A stretch of 64,000 nucleotides of DNA from Hymenobacter metallicola (GTDB taxonomy: Bacteria > Bacteroidota > Bacteroidia > Cytophagales > Hymenobacteraceae), in the NCBI RefSeq assembly GCF_004745645.1, contig NZ_SRMB01000002.1:310001-374000 (forward strand). The letters are read 5' to 3'. The translations under genes were made by a program, and so were the position numbers. The notes beneath the pieces are model-generated. The model was not told the DNA's origin. It made no database searches and was given only the letters and a program-made list of their open reading frames with translations. Positions 23,508 through 32,533 of this stretch are shown one piece after another; within the stretch, counting starts at the first letter, position 1, and each line of letters starts with the position of its first letter.

Positions 23508-24146
23508 TTATTCGTTTTCGTCCTCAACATCAGAGCCATCGATATCGTTACCGTAGCCCATTGATTTTGCGTATTTTTCTAGTTTTTCCTTCAAAAAATT
23601 GCGTGCACGATGCAAGCGGGAGCGAACAGTCCCGATTGGAATGTCCAAAACTTTCGCCATTTCCTCATACGTGAACCCTTCCAGGTCACACAGGATAATG
23701 ACAGTTCGAAAGTCAACCGGCAGGGAATTCAGGGCACTGGCCACCTCATCCCCGATCAGGTCGCGCACGGCCTGCTGCCGCATGTCCGACGACGTGCTTC
23801 CCACGTCGCCTTCGGCCTCTACGTCTTCCGTATTGTAGTAGCCCTCTATTTCGCTGTAGTCAACTTTAGCGGGCTGCTTACTCTTTTTCCGAAAGTCGTT
23901 GATAAACGAATTTTTCAGGATGCGAAACAGCCAGGCTTTGGCGTTGGTTCCCTGCTCGAAGTACTCAAAGAAGCGGTACGCCTTCAAATAGGTCTCCTGT
24001 ACGAGGTCATTGGCATCGTCTTCATCGAGAGTAAGGCGGAAAGCAAAATTGTACAGTGAATCGAGCACAGGCATCAATTCCGCCTGAAAACGGCGGTCTT
24101 TTTCCTCTTTGCTCAATTTTGGAACCCGTTCGGGAGAATCGCTCAT
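23508..24146 (-). CDS. ECF-type RNA polymerase sigma factor
   Basis: The 212-residue protein has sigma region 2 (LYNFAFRLTLDEDDANDLVQETYLKAYRFF, then AKAWLFRILKNSFINDFRKK) and region 4 (LPVDFRTVIILCDLEGFTYEEMAKVLDIPIGTVRSRLHRARNFLK). The linker of ~50 residues is acidic, and the C-terminus ends in an acidic tail (DIDGSDVEDENE). It likely directs polymerase to a small regulon under control of the adjacent anti-sigma factor. Its own upstream promoter is of the housekeeping type. Confidence 0.93.
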   Translation of the reverse strand: MSDSPERVPKLSKEEKDRRFQAELMPVLDSLYNFAFRLTLDEDDANDLVQETYLKAYRFFEYFEQGTNAKAWLFRILKNSFINDFRKKSKQPAKVDYSEIEGYYNTEDVEAEGDVGSTSSDMRQQAVRDLIGDEVASALNSLPVDFRTVIILCDLEGFTYEEMAKVLDIPIGTVRSRLHRARNFLKEKLEKYAKSMGYGNDIDGSDVEDENE

Positions 24147-24198
24147 GGGCGGTAAAAGATTGCGGCTACGCTAGATTAAAAAATTGCAGCCGTGTAAA

Positions 24199-24228
24199 CA
24201 AATGTACAGGTTATACTAATCCGCTCAA
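24199..24228 (-). promoter_or_regulatory. Promoter of the sigma factor gene
   Basis: On the minus strand TTG (24226-24228), 19 nt, TACATTTG (24199-24206); the coding start lies about 50 nt downstream. Confidence 0.7.
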
Positions 24229-24398
24229 GAAGGGTTTTGTTGGGAATGCAAGACCGCCGCTTCTAGGGCTTCATGGTAGCTCCATAAATAGAATTGCGAG
24301 CAGAAAAGCCCAAAGGCAGGGGCCACGACCAAGCTCCTCACCTGAACAGAAAGTATACTACCTACGGTTTACGATGCTATACGGGTTGCAAACTGGCT

Positions 24399-25457
24399 TT
24401 AGCGACCGGTAGGGAGTTTATGTTGTAAAGCAGATAAAGGCTGCCAAGTTAGCACCCGGCCGGCTACCTGAAGTGGTTCTATGGCTTTGATACAGGTACA
24501 GGCCGCGGGCTGCTGCCGACAATCAGAACAGTCGGGACGGTCGAATACCAGATACTCTGCATAAGTCCCCAACGGCGCCCACCGGCCTGGATGAGCTGGG
24601 CGCATAGGAGGATACAATCCCAGGGCATGCCGCCCTAAGGCCGCCGCTAAGTGCAAGGGCCCGGTACTGGCCGCCACAAGCCCATCGGCCCCCTGAATAA
24701 AAGCTAGGAGCTGGCCTAACGAAAGCTGCCCAGTGAGGTTACCAGCCAAAAAGGGACTATGCTCTTGTAACCAAGGTGCTAACTCCTCCCCCTCCGCAGC
24801 CGTTCCGGTCACGAATACCCGGTGCCCAGCTCCGTGAAGCACCCGAACCAGAGCCCCAAAATGGTCGAGGCCCCACTCGCGGGCACTCCCCCGGGACCGG
24901 GGGTGCAGCACCACGTTCAGTTGCTGGGCTGACTGCTTGGCTAGCAGGCTGCTGATAGCCGGCGGCAGCGGGGCTACGGCTTGTAAGCGGACCAAGGGGG
25001 TAATGGCCGCCAATGACAGTTCTACAGGCAGACGTAGGGGCTGCAGGAGCTTCAGGTTGAGCTGGGCTTCGTGCAAAGCAGAATGCCGACGGCTCAGGGG
25101 CACTAGGCGGTTACAGGTCAGCCAGTGAATCCAACGGTTGCGGGTGCCGATCCGGATGGGAATGCCGGCTTGCTGGGCCACCCGGGCCAGCACCTTGTTG
25201 GGAAAGATGTGCAGAATAGCTTCGGCCTTGTAGTGGCGCAGAGCATTGACCTGCTCGGCAGCACTTAGCGTGAGCAGCTCATCATAATTCAGAAAATCGT
25301 CGACCCACGGACAGGCTTCGGCAACTGCCTGGGTATAGGTACGACCAATCAGAACAACGCGGCAGCCAGGCACCTGCTGTTTGAGGACGCCGCAGACCGG
25401 CAACGTCAGCACGACGTCGCCAATGGCATCGGTACGGCTAACCAGAAAAGTTCTCAT
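24399..25457 (-). CDS. Glycosyltransferase family 9 (heptosyltransferase type)
   Basis: Members transfer heptose from ADP-heptose to lipopolysaccharide core. The 352-residue protein begins MRTFLVSRTDAIGDVVLTLP, the N-terminal GT9 motif, and has GADGLVAASTGPLHLAAALG near residue 270, the nucleotide-sugar-binding end of GT-B enzymes. A Cys-rich patch (DRPDCSDCRQQPAACTC) is near residue 315. Its ATG overlaps the stop of the upstream glycosyltransferase (ATGA). Confidence 0.88.
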   Translation of the reverse strand: MRTFLVSRTDAIGDVVLTLPVCGVLKQQVPGCRVVLIGRTYTQAVAEACPWVDDFLNYDELLTLSAAEQVNALRHYKAEAILHIFPNKVLARVAQQAGIPIRIGTRNRWIHWLTCNRLVPLSRRHSALHEAQLNLKLLQPLRLPVELSLAAITPLVRLQAVAPLPPAISSLLAKQSAQQLNVVLHPRSRGSAREWGLDHFGALVRVLHGAGHRVFVTGTAAEGEELAPWLQEHSPFLAGNLTGQLSLGQLLAFIQGADGLVAASTGPLHLAAALGRHALGLYPPMRPAHPGRWAPLGTYAEYLVFDRPDCSDCRQQPAACTCIKAIEPLQVAGRVLTWQPLSALQHKLPTGR

Positions 25458-26227
25458 AGCGGTTGAGCAGGTGCAGCGGCGGCAGTACGCAGCTTAGCAA
25501 ACTTTAAAAAAACGCCCCAGGCCGAAATAGTAGCAATGCACAAGCCTGCAAAACCATCGAGAAAGCCCAGTCGGAAGAAGTAGCCGTGGGTGAACTTCCA
25601 GACAGGTTTGAGCAACAAGTGAAACAGCGTGACGCGGCGCTTACCCCGCAAGGCCAGCTCGGCCGCGGAAATACTGGTAAACCGGTTGAGCTGGCTGACG
25701 TGCTGCTCGACAGAATGGTAAGAATAGTGGAGCAAATCACCGGGCAGAGTCCCAACCGTTTGGCCGGGCGCTACCTCAAACCGCTCGTGCAGCAACAGGC
25801 CTTCCCACTGCCCCAGGCGCCGGTCGTAGAGGCGCAGCTTCCGGTCGGGGTACCAGCCGCCGTGGCGTACCCAGGAACCGCAGTAGTTGGTCAGCCGGGC
25901 CAGGGTGTAGCCCGCATGCTGCCAGTTGGTCTTGATTTGCGTTATAGCGGCCCGTAACTCATCGGTCAGGACTTCGTCGGCATCGAGTTGCAGCACATAG
26001 TCGTGCCGGGCCTGGGCAGTGGCGTAGTTTTTCTGTTCTACATACCCTTCGAAGGCGTGCTGCACCACCCGCGCCCCGTGTTGCTGACAAATGGCGACGG
26101 TGCGGTCCGTAGAAAAGGAATCAACTACCAGCACTTCATCGGCCACGTCGGGTACGGCTGCTAGGCAACGGCCAATGTTGGCTTCCTCATTGAAGGTGAT
26201 GATAACAACCGAGAGTGAAATGGGCAT
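25454..26227 (-). CDS. Glycosyltransferase family 2 (WaaE/KdtX-like)
   Basis: The ATG at 26225-26227 starts MPISLSVVIITFNEEANIGRCL; a longer frame reaching 26290 adds residues that do not fit the family. The GT-A core shows VDSFSTDRTVAICQQHGA and the acidic motif LQLDADEVLT near residue 85. This subgroup adds sugars to LPS core. The C-terminus has a hydrophobic segment (GFLDGFAGLCIATISAWGVFL) that may bring it to the membrane. It is coupled to the GT9 gene, so both probably act on LPS core. Confidence 0.88.
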   Translation of the reverse strand: MPISLSVVIITFNEEANIGRCLAAVPDVADEVLVVDSFSTDRTVAICQQHGARVVQHAFEGYVEQKNYATAQARHDYVLQLDADEVLTDELRAAITQIKTNWQHAGYTLARLTNYCGSWVRHGGWYPDRKLRLYDRRLGQWEGLLLHERFEVAPGQTVGTLPGDLLHYSYHSVEQHVSQLNRFTSISAAELALRGKRRVTLFHLLLKPVWKFTHGYFFRLGFLDGFAGLCIATISAWGVFLKFAKLRTAAAAPAQPL

Positions 26228-26754
26228 AGGAACTTCAAATATCCGGATTTGGGCGCAAGTTGCAGCCAATGGCCAGCTACAAGCCCTCATTTTAGGTTAG
26301 ATCTTGGCGCCTCATGCCATATAAGTCTTATCCTATCCATCTGCTGGCTTTCATGGCTACCCGACCGTGCCTGGCCAAGTGCACACCCTGCAGGAACAAG
26401 ACACTGCCAAGGGCTGGTCCCTGTTGGGCTACGTCTTAGCGCCACCTATGGCGTTAGTAATGGTATTTCTGGCCGTACCCTTCCTGTTACAAAGTGAAAG
26501 TAGGCAGCCAGCCTGAAGGTTGGCATGGGGGTGTTTTTCTCGTCGGCTTGGTCAAAGCCATGGATGCCCCCACCTTATGCCGGCCGATTCGCTAATCGAT
26601 CTGACCGGTTAGGCCTGCTCTAGTTTGCGGTGATAAGGTAGTCTGGTGGGAAGATGAGTATAGCCGCGCCCTACTATTCTAACTGATATTGCTAGCTTTA
26701 ACCGCGACGCCCTCTCACTTGCGTTCGGAATGTTCCTCTCTCCATTGACCCGCT
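26228..26754. other. Intergenic region with a possible tiny membrane ORF
   Basis: No conventional gene is seen in these 527 nt. A 49-codon frame on the plus strand, 26367-26516, from a GTG, encodes a hydrophobic C-terminal part (LLGYVLAPPMALVMVFLAVPFLL) that looks like a membrane helix. Upstream the frame is closed by a TAA, so it is either a very small protein or the 3' remnant of a lost gene. The last ~240 nt show nothing. Confidence 0.3.
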
Positions 26755-27411
26755 ATGAACTACAACCGCATCTACCAGTACCGCTTTCAGAATACCAATG
26801 CTGCCAAGAAACAAGTGGTTTGGCAGGAGTTGGCCAACTGGCTTTACAGTGGCTACCTAAAGCAGCCGCAAAGCGTGCTGGACCCCGCCGGTGGGATGTG
26901 CGAATTCATCAATGCCATTCCGGCCGCCGACAAGTGGACCATTGATATGGAGGGCGAATTTATTCGCAAATACGCCCATTCCAGCGTTACGGTGCGGGTG
27001 GGCAACAATCTGGAAGTCGACATTCCCCAGGACCATTTTGAGGCTGTGTTCATCTCCAATTTCTTAGAACACCTCGACACGCAATTTCAGGTTGCGGACT
27101 TATTGGGCCGCATGTACGCCAGCATGAAAAAAGGCGGCCGCATCGTCATTATGGGTCCCAACTTCAAGCACACCTATAAAGAGTACTTCGACTTTGCCGA
27201 CCATACCGTGATTCTGACCGAGTTGGGCGTGGCCGAACACCTATACGGAGCAGGTTTCAACATTGTCAAGGTCATCGACCGGTTTTTCCCCCTGTCGTTT
27301 CGTAGTGGCGGCTACCTACCCGTTACCCCGCTCACGGTGAAAACCTACCTGAATATGCCCCTGGCGTGGCGCTTTATGGGCAAACAGTTTCTGGTTGTGG
27401 CCGAAAAGTAA
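26755..27411 (+). CDS. Class I SAM-dependent methyltransferase
   Basis: The 218-residue protein has a Rossmann methyltransferase layout: motif I as VLDPAGGMCEFINAI near residue 41 (looser than the usual GxGxG), the acidic IDMEGE after the second strand, and FISNFLEHLD near residue 94. The later MKKGGRIVIMGPNFKHTYKEYFDF is the post-motif III strand. The substrate is unknown. It is not coupled to a neighbour and ends at a terminator. Confidence 0.8.
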   Translation: MNYNRIYQYRFQNTNAAKKQVVWQELANWLYSGYLKQPQSVLDPAGGMCEFINAIPAADKWTIDMEGEFIRKYAHSSVTVRVGNNLEVDIPQDHFEAVFISNFLEHLDTQFQVADLLGRMYASMKKGGRIVIMGPNFKHTYKEYFDFADHTVILTELGVAEHLYGAGFNIVKVIDRFFPLSFRSGGYLPVTPLTVKTYLNMPLAWRFMGKQFLVVAEK

Positions 27412-27443
27412 AACTCCCACCCCGGCAGCCGGAGTGGGAGTTT
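27411..27443. terminator. Bidirectional terminator between methyltransferase and ahcY
   Basis: AAACTCCCAC and GTGGGAGTTT form a 10-bp outer stem with additional CCGG pairing inside, between convergent genes. It begins at the last base of the methyltransferase stop codon. Confidence 0.88.
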
Positions 27444-27467
27444 AAATTTGCAGTAAGCCCTATTGGC

Positions 27468-28787
27468 TTAGTAGCGGTACAGGTCTGATTTGAACGGGCC
27501 TTGTACTTCTACGCCGATGTAGGAAGCTTGCTTGGGCTTCAACTCGTCCAGCTCCACTCCGATTTTGGCCAAGTGCAAACGGGCAACTTTCTCGTCGAGG
27601 TGCTTGGGCAAGGTGTACACCTTGTTCTCGTAGGCGGCCGAGTTCTGCCACAGCTCCAGCTGCGCCAGCGTCTGGTTCGTGAACGAGTTTGACATCACGA
27701 ACGAGGGGTGACCCGTAGCGCAGCCCAGGTTCACCAGACGACCTTCCGCCAGGATGATAACTTCCTTGCCGTCGATGTTGTAGAGGTCAACCTGGGGTTT
27801 CACCGTGTCCTTGGTGTGGCCGTAGTTCGAGTTCAGCCAAGCCATGTCGATTTCATCGTCGAAGTGACCGATGTTGCAGACAATAGCCTTGTCTTTCAGG
27901 GCCCGGAAATGCTCCTCGGTGATGATATCGCAGTTGCCGGTAGCCGTCACCACGATGTCAGCCTCCTTAATGGCATTCTCCATGCGTTTTACCGCGTAGC
28001 CGTCCATAGCCGCCTGCAGAGCGCAGATAGGGTCAATTTCGGTCACGATAACGCGGGCGCCGGCACCACGCAGCGAAGCGGCAGTACCTTTTCCTACGTC
28101 GCCGTAACCAGCTACCACGGCAATCTTACCAGCCATCATCACGTCGGTGGCCCGACGGATAGCGTCTACAGCCGACTCTTTGCAGCCGTACTTGTTGTCA
28201 AACTTCGACTTGGTAACCGAGTCGTTGATGTTGAAGGCGGGCATGGGCAGCGTGCCGTTTTTCACGCGGTCCAGCAGGCGCAGTACGCCCGTGGTGGTTT
28301 CTTCCGAAATGCCTTTGATACCGGCAGCCAACTCCGGGAAGCGGTCCAGCACCATGTTGGTCAGGTCGCCACCATCGTCCAGAATCATATTCAGGGGCTG
28401 ACGCTCCTCTCCGAAGTAGAGAGTCTGTTCGATGCACCAGTTGAACTCCTCTTCATTCATGCCCTTCCAGGCGTACACCGGAATGCCGGCAGCCGCAATA
28501 GCCGCCGCGGCGTGGTCCTGCGTGGAGAAGATATTGCAAGAAGACCAGGTAACGTCGGCCCCCAGGGCGATAAGCGTTTCAATCAGAACCGCCGTTTGAA
28601 TGGTCATGTGCAGACAGCCGGCAATGCGCGCGCCTTTCAGCGGCTGCGAGGCACCGAACTCTTCGCGCAAAGACATCAGGCCCGGCATTTCGGCCTCGGC
28701 CAACCGGATTTCCTTGCGGCCCCATTCGGCCAGCGACATGTCTTTTACTTTGTACGGAACGTACGTTTTCGTCGTAGTTTCTACCAT
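27468..28787 (-). CDS. ahcY: Adenosylhomocysteinase
   Basis: AhcY hydrolyses S-adenosylhomocysteine to adenosine and homocysteine, removing the inhibitory product of methyltransferases. The 439-residue protein shows [37 protein letters not shown], the NAD-binding [20 protein letters not shown] near residue 225, and the C-terminal KSDLYRY. All are in place and the length is normal. Confidence 0.97.
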   Translation of the reverse strand: MVETTTKTYVPYKVKDMSLAEWGRKEIRLAEAEMPGLMSLREEFGASQPLKGARIAGCLHMTIQTAVLIETLIALGADVTWSSCNIFSTQDHAAAAIAAAGIPVYAWKGMNEEEFNWCIEQTLYFGEERQPLNMILDDGGDLTNMVLDRFPELAAGIKGISEETTTGVLRLLDRVKNGTLPMPAFNINDSVTKSKFDNKYGCKESAVDAIRRATDVMMAGKIAVVAGYGDVGKGTAASLRGAGARVIVTEIDPICALQAAMDGYAVKRMENAIKEADIVVTATGNCDIITEEHFRALKDKAIVCNIGHFDDEIDMAWLNSNYGHTKDTVKPQVDLYNIDGKEVIILAEGRLVNLGCATGHPSFVMSNSFTNQTLAQLELWQNSAAYENKVYTLPKHLDEKVARLHLAKIGVELDELKPKQASYIGVEVQGPFKSDLYRY

Positions 28788-28815
28788 GATGCAGAAGATA
28801 TTTGCGATTCAACCA

Positions 28816-28823
28816 CAAAGATA
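28816..28823 (-). promoter_or_regulatory. -7 element upstream of ahcY
   Basis: TATCTTTG on the minus strand, about 30 nt before the ahcY ATG. No TTG is seen at the expected -33 distance, so the call rests on one element. Confidence 0.5.
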
Positions 28824-28850
28824 CGGTTTTTGTTGGGCGCCCTGAAGAAC

Positions 28851-28882
28851 AAAAAGCCCGCGCCAAAATGGCGCGGGCTTTT
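28851..28882 (-). terminator. Terminator of the DUF4397 gene
   Basis: AAAAAGCCCGCGCC, four A, then GGCGCGGGCTTTT form a strong stem with a T-run on the minus strand, 32 nt after the DUF4397 stop codon. Confidence 0.9.
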
Positions 28883-28913
28883 CAAAACAGGCTTGGCATG
28901 AAAGGATGGCCTG

Positions 28914-29624
28914 TTAGTTATTCTCGATATAATCGACGGCCAGGGCGACGGCCGAGTTGGCCGTGTTAGTAGCATCACCGCGAATCACAACGGTGTAGGC
29001 CTTGCCGCTGGCGAAGGTTTTGCTGCCCAGAGTCTTGATAACCGCTTTGCTGGTCGACTCCTGCAGAATCAGGTCGTAGGCCGCGGCATCTACTTCGGAG
29101 TAGGCCGAAGCCCGGCCGAAGCCTACGCTCGTGGCAATAGGCGTAGCGCCGACCCCGGTACGACCTAAGTCAACAGAGGGAGCATTCAGCGCTAGGTGCA
29201 CCACGCGCACTTTGGCTTTGCCGGAAGCAATGGTGCCGTAGTCGTCGGTAGTAGCCAGGGAAGCTACTGCGCTGTTGCTGGTGTTGTAAGCAAACACGGT
29301 GTAGCGCACGTTCTTGGCTACTGGCTGCGTCGCATTCAGCAGCACGGCGCTGGTAGTAGAGTTGTTGATCTTAACATTACGGTCGCCAGTGTTGACGTTC
29401 TGGTAGCCGCTGTTCTTGCCATACTCGATGTCGCCGAGCTTCTTGTCATCCACCAGAAAATCGACGCGGCTGGCATAAGGAGCCGCATGCACGGCCAGAA
29501 TGCTCCCCTGATCAGGTGCCGGCGCTGGTGAATCATCGTCGTTGCCGCAGCTAGCAAATGCTAAGGCAGCGGGTAAAGCTGCTAGTAGAAAGTGACGCTG
29601 CAGGATGTTTACGAGGGTTTTCAT
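28914..29624 (-). CDS. DUF4397 domain lipoprotein
   Basis: The 236-residue protein has a lipoprotein signal peptide (LLAALPAALAFASC, cysteine at about residue 26) followed by an acidic linker GNDDDSPAP. The rest fits DUF4397: ILAVHAAPYASRVDFLVDDKKLGDIEYGKNSGYQ and later RYTVFAYNTS, two beta-sandwich-like halves. The role is unknown; an outer-membrane or periplasmic anchor is expected. It is a single gene with its own terminator. Confidence 0.85.
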   Translation of the reverse strand: MKTLVNILQRHFLLAALPAALAFASCGNDDDSPAPAPDQGSILAVHAAPYASRVDFLVDDKKLGDIEYGKNSGYQNVNTGDRNVKINNSTTSAVLLNATQPVAKNVRYTVFAYNTSNSAVASLATTDDYGTIASGKAKVRVVHLALNAPSVDLGRTGVGATPIATSVGFGRASAYSEVDAAAYDLILQESTSKAVIKTLGSKTFASGKAYTVVIRGDATNTANSAVALAVDYIENN

Positions 29625-29792
29625 AAGCGAAGTAAAAAAGAGGGTGCATATTCAACTGCCGACAGAACGTAAGACCTAGCGCTTTTGTTGGATGAGCACC
29701 GCAAAGTTTTTCTAGACGAATAGGATTTTTTCCTCGACTAACGTTCTAGCAAGCTACTGCACAGTATAGTACATTTGTATTCACGCCTATTC

Positions 29793-29800
29793 TACCTTTG
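29793..29800 (+). promoter_or_regulatory. -7 element close to the start codon at 29810
   Basis: TACCTTTG ends only 9 nt before the ATG at 29810, so the transcript would be leaderless or nearly so. A TTG lies at 29775-29777, closer than the normal 19 nt spacing. Confidence 0.45.
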
Positions 29801-29809
29801 CAACCTTCT

Positions 29810-30415
29810 ATGTCGCTTCTTCGTCGCTCTGCTTTTCTGCTGTGTTTTTCGTTGCCATCGGTGGCGGCATACGCCCAACAAGGGCCTGCCAGCGGAGCTC
29901 CCGTTATTCACTTAAGTCCCGAAGATCAAGACCGGGGGCTGAATGGGGTACAGCACAACTTCTTCTTTACTACCGGCGAAAGCACCCGCGAGGAGGACTA
30001 CAAGAATGCAGGGTTCTTTGGCCAGCGCCTGCGGCCGTATCTGGCCGGCAACCAGGAAGCTCTCGAAAACCTGAACCGCTACCGCTTACAGAAATGGCTG
30101 TACCTCGGGGAGCGAATCACTTTCCTGGGCGCCTTGAGCCTGTACGGGCAACAAGTCCTGGCCGGCGACGGGGACCAGCGGTACTTTCAGGACACGCAAA
30201 AAGCAGCTATTGGCGTAGCCGCTGCCAGCCTGCTTTCCAATATTTTGATTACCCGCCACACCAATCAGCATTTTCAGCGGGCGGTAGAAGCGCATAATGC
30301 GGGGCTTTCTTCGGCCCACGGCGGCATGTGGCAGCGCCTAGCGCCCTCTACTGTGGGCATCGCGGCGTCGCCTAGTGGCCAGCCGCTGCTAGCTTTGCGC
30401 TGGAACGTGCGGTAA
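29810..30415 (+). CDS. Secreted protein of unknown function
   Basis: I do not recognise this 201-residue protein. The ATG at 29810 gives a clear signal peptide (MSLLRRSAFLLCFSLPSVAAYAQQ); an upstream TTG is part of the promoter motif. After an acidic, charged region it has two mildly hydrophobic segments (YLGERITFLGALSLYGQQVLAGD and KAAIGVAAASLLSNILITRHTN) that could insert in a membrane. The neighbour downstream begins 33 nt on but shares no evident function. Confidence 0.7.
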   Translation: MSLLRRSAFLLCFSLPSVAAYAQQGPASGAPVIHLSPEDQDRGLNGVQHNFFFTTGESTREEDYKNAGFFGQRLRPYLAGNQEALENLNRYRLQKWLYLGERITFLGALSLYGQQVLAGDGDQRYFQDTQKAAIGVAAASLLSNILITRHTNQHFQRAVEAHNAGLSSAHGGMWQRLAPSTVGIAASPSGQPLLALRWNVR

Positions 30416-30448
30416 GCCGTTCGCGCAATTTTCCCGTAAATACCTTTC

Positions 30449-31636
30449 ATGAACTATCCGCTTCCTGCAGCGGCTCGGCAGTACGTGGCCGACCATCTGC
30501 ATGATGATCCTGCTAAACTGGCCCTGCAAGCCCGGCGCTATCCGGGCTTGCCGGTACCGGACTTGGTACGACAAATACAAGCCCGCCAGAAGGCTCGCAC
30601 CAAACTACCGGCCTGGGCCGATAACCCAGACCTGATTTTTCCGCCGGCACTATCCGTAGAACAGGCTTCCTCGGCCCGGGCGGCGGCTTTCAAAGCCAGC
30701 CTGGTGCAAGGCCAGCGCCTGGTAGACCTCACCGGCGGCTTTGGGGTAGATGCCAGCCATTTTGCCGCCCGCATACCCGAAGTACACTACGTGGAACGGG
30801 ACCCAGGTCTGGTGGCAGTTGTGCAGTACAACCTGGCTCAGCTGGGTATCACCAATATCACCTGCCACGCCAACGACGCGCTGAGCTTTTTGAAGAGTAC
30901 CCCCGACACGTTCGACTGGATCTACTTGGATCCGGCTCGTCGTAGCTCGGCCGACAAAAAGATTTTCCGCCTGCAGGACTGTGAGCCCGACGTACTGCGG
31001 ATTTTGCCTTTACTGCTGCACAAAGGTCGCCGGGTGCTACTCAAGACCTCGCCCATGCTCGATATTGAGCAGGCTTTGTTGGAATTGAAGCAGGTGCGCC
31101 GCCTCTGGGTGGTAGCCGTTGACAATGAGTGCAAGGAAGTACTGTACGAACTCAGCCCCGACGCCGCCGTCGACCCGGAACGCTACACAGTAAATTTGCT
31201 GCGTAACGGCCACCAACAGGAGTTCCGGCTGAACAAGGCCCGCGAAACCCGCGCCATTGCCCGGTATGCCGAGGCCCAGGGCTATTTGTACGAACCCAAC
31301 GTCGCGGTGCTGAAAGCCGGTGGCTTTAAAAGCATTGGTACGGCCTTCGAGCTGCTCAAGCTGCATCAGCACAGTCACCTGTACACCTCCGATACTCTAC
31401 GCGCCGACTTTCCCGGCCGCATCTTCCGCATTGTGGCCACGGAGCGGTACGACCGGGACGCGCTACGGGCCCACCTGGGGCCCGAGGCCCGGGCCCACGT
31501 AACGACTCGCAACTTCCCGGACTCCGTGGCCGACTTCCGGCACCGCACCGGCATTCGAGAAGGCGGGCACCTGTACATGTTTGCCACCACTGATTTACAA
31601 GGCAAACTAGTAGTGCTGGTGTGCGAAAAGCTTTAA
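30449..31636 (+). CDS. THUMP-like domain class I SAM-dependent methyltransferase
   Basis: The 395-residue protein has a helical N-terminal part, then a methyltransferase fold with LVDLTGGFGVDASHFAARI near residue 95 (motif I), HYVERDPGLVAVVQYNL, and the catalytic-type WIYLDPARR near residue 160. The C-terminal ~80 residues (FPGRIFRIVATERYD onward) resemble the THUMP-like domain. DPAR-type motifs occur in nucleic-acid methyltransferases, so RNA is the likely substrate; which base is unknown. Confidence 0.82.
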   Translation: MNYPLPAAARQYVADHLHDDPAKLALQARRYPGLPVPDLVRQIQARQKARTKLPAWADNPDLIFPPALSVEQASSARAAAFKASLVQGQRLVDLTGGFGVDASHFAARIPEVHYVERDPGLVAVVQYNLAQLGITNITCHANDALSFLKSTPDTFDWIYLDPARRSSADKKIFRLQDCEPDVLRILPLLLHKGRRVLLKTSPMLDIEQALLELKQVRRLWVVAVDNECKEVLYELSPDAAVDPERYTVNLLRNGHQQEFRLNKARETRAIARYAEAQGYLYEPNVAVLKAGGFKSIGTAFELLKLHQHSHLYTSDTLRADFPGRIFRIVATERYDRDALRAHLGPEARAHVTTRNFPDSVADFRHRTGIREGGHLYMFATTDLQGKLVVLVCEKL

Positions 31637-31690
31637 GTACGCAGGTAGGACATCCATCCATTACGGAATACAACTCGCCTTACTAACAAG

Positions 31691-31727
31691 AAAAGCCCTT
31701 TCCCGTGACGCACGGGAAAGGGCTTTT
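31691..31727. terminator. Terminator after the THUMP-like methyltransferase
   Basis: AAAAGCCCTTTCCCGTG and CACGGGAAAGGGCTTTT make a perfect 17-bp stem with an ACG loop, between convergent genes. Confidence 0.95.
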
Positions 31728-31813
31728 CCAGTAAAAGGCCCAGCACGTTTTTCTAGGGAGGTAGCCCGCGTCTGTTTCAGGAGCAAACTGCTCACGATGC
31801 AGTAAAACTTCCG

Positions 31814-32419
31814 TTAACTTTTTGCCGGGCTAGTCCAGAGGCTGCCTTTCAGGCGAAAACGCCAGGGCAGGGCGGCGTCCAGGCCGGCGTAGTCGATACC
31901 AATTCGGGGGCTAGCCAGAACCTGTTCGTCGGCAACGGGCTCCTGGCGGTCTTCCAGCCAGATCAGGTCACCGGACAGGTCGGTACCGTAGTGCTTGGTA
32001 GAGATGCCCAGGGCCTGGGTAAGCAAGCCCGGCCCGCCGGTGAGGTTGCGGGCCACTTGGCTAAGGCCCCGGCGCAGCAGCATTTCGGGCACACCCTCAA
32101 CGGGCTCCAAGCCGCGAATCAGCACCGCATCGGCTTTGCCCGCTTCGTTGGTAATGATATTAAACAGCACGTAGCGGCCGTAAATCAGGTAGGTATAGGC
32201 CACGCCGCCGGCTTCGTACATCACTTTGGTGCGGGTCGTGTAGCGGCCCAGGTGCGAGTGGCAGGCTTGGTCGTTGATATGGGCATAGGCTTCCGTCTCC
32301 ACAATACGGCCACCGGTCAGCACACCATCGATAGCAGTGAACAGGTATTTACCCAGCAGCTCGCGGGCAATCTGGACAACGTCGGGGCGCTGGTAAAAGG
32401 CAAGGGGAATCTTGGGCAT
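31814..32419 (-). CDS. DNA-3-methyladenine glycosylase (AAG/MPG family)
   Basis: This base-excision repair enzyme removes alkylated purines. The 201-residue protein shows the family blocks ARELLGKYLF, GRIVETEAYAHINDQACHSHLGRYTTRT (with the catalytic-type glutamate in ETEAY) and YEAGGVAYTYLIYGRYVLFN. The 3' part has GPGLLTQALGIS. It is a single gene convergent with the methyltransferase. Confidence 0.93.
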   Translation of the reverse strand: MPKIPLAFYQRPDVVQIARELLGKYLFTAIDGVLTGGRIVETEAYAHINDQACHSHLGRYTTRTKVMYEAGGVAYTYLIYGRYVLFNIITNEAGKADAVLIRGLEPVEGVPEMLLRRGLSQVARNLTGGPGLLTQALGISTKHYGTDLSGDLIWLEDRQEPVADEQVLASPRIGIDYAGLDAALPWRFRLKGSLWTSPAKS

Positions 32420-32518
32420 GGCAACGAGAAAATACTAGTAACAACTACACACAGGGCACTAGGGGAGCCAAACGGTTTCCGGAGCCGAACGTTTAGCTTA
32501 CACATTCCAAAATCAGCG

Positions 32519-32526
32519 TATCTTTG
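32519..32526 (+). promoter_or_regulatory. -7 element before the cobalamin riboswitch
   Basis: TATCTTTG lies 8 nt before the first paired base of the riboswitch, which places transcription start at the aptamer edge. No clear TTG is found at -33. Confidence 0.6.
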
Positions 32527-32533
32527 TGCCGTT

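Noticed and set aside
25454..26290. Longer N-terminus for the GT2 enzyme
   Set aside because: The added 21 residues lie before the first beta strand of the fold (SLSVVIITFNEE) and have no family counterpart.
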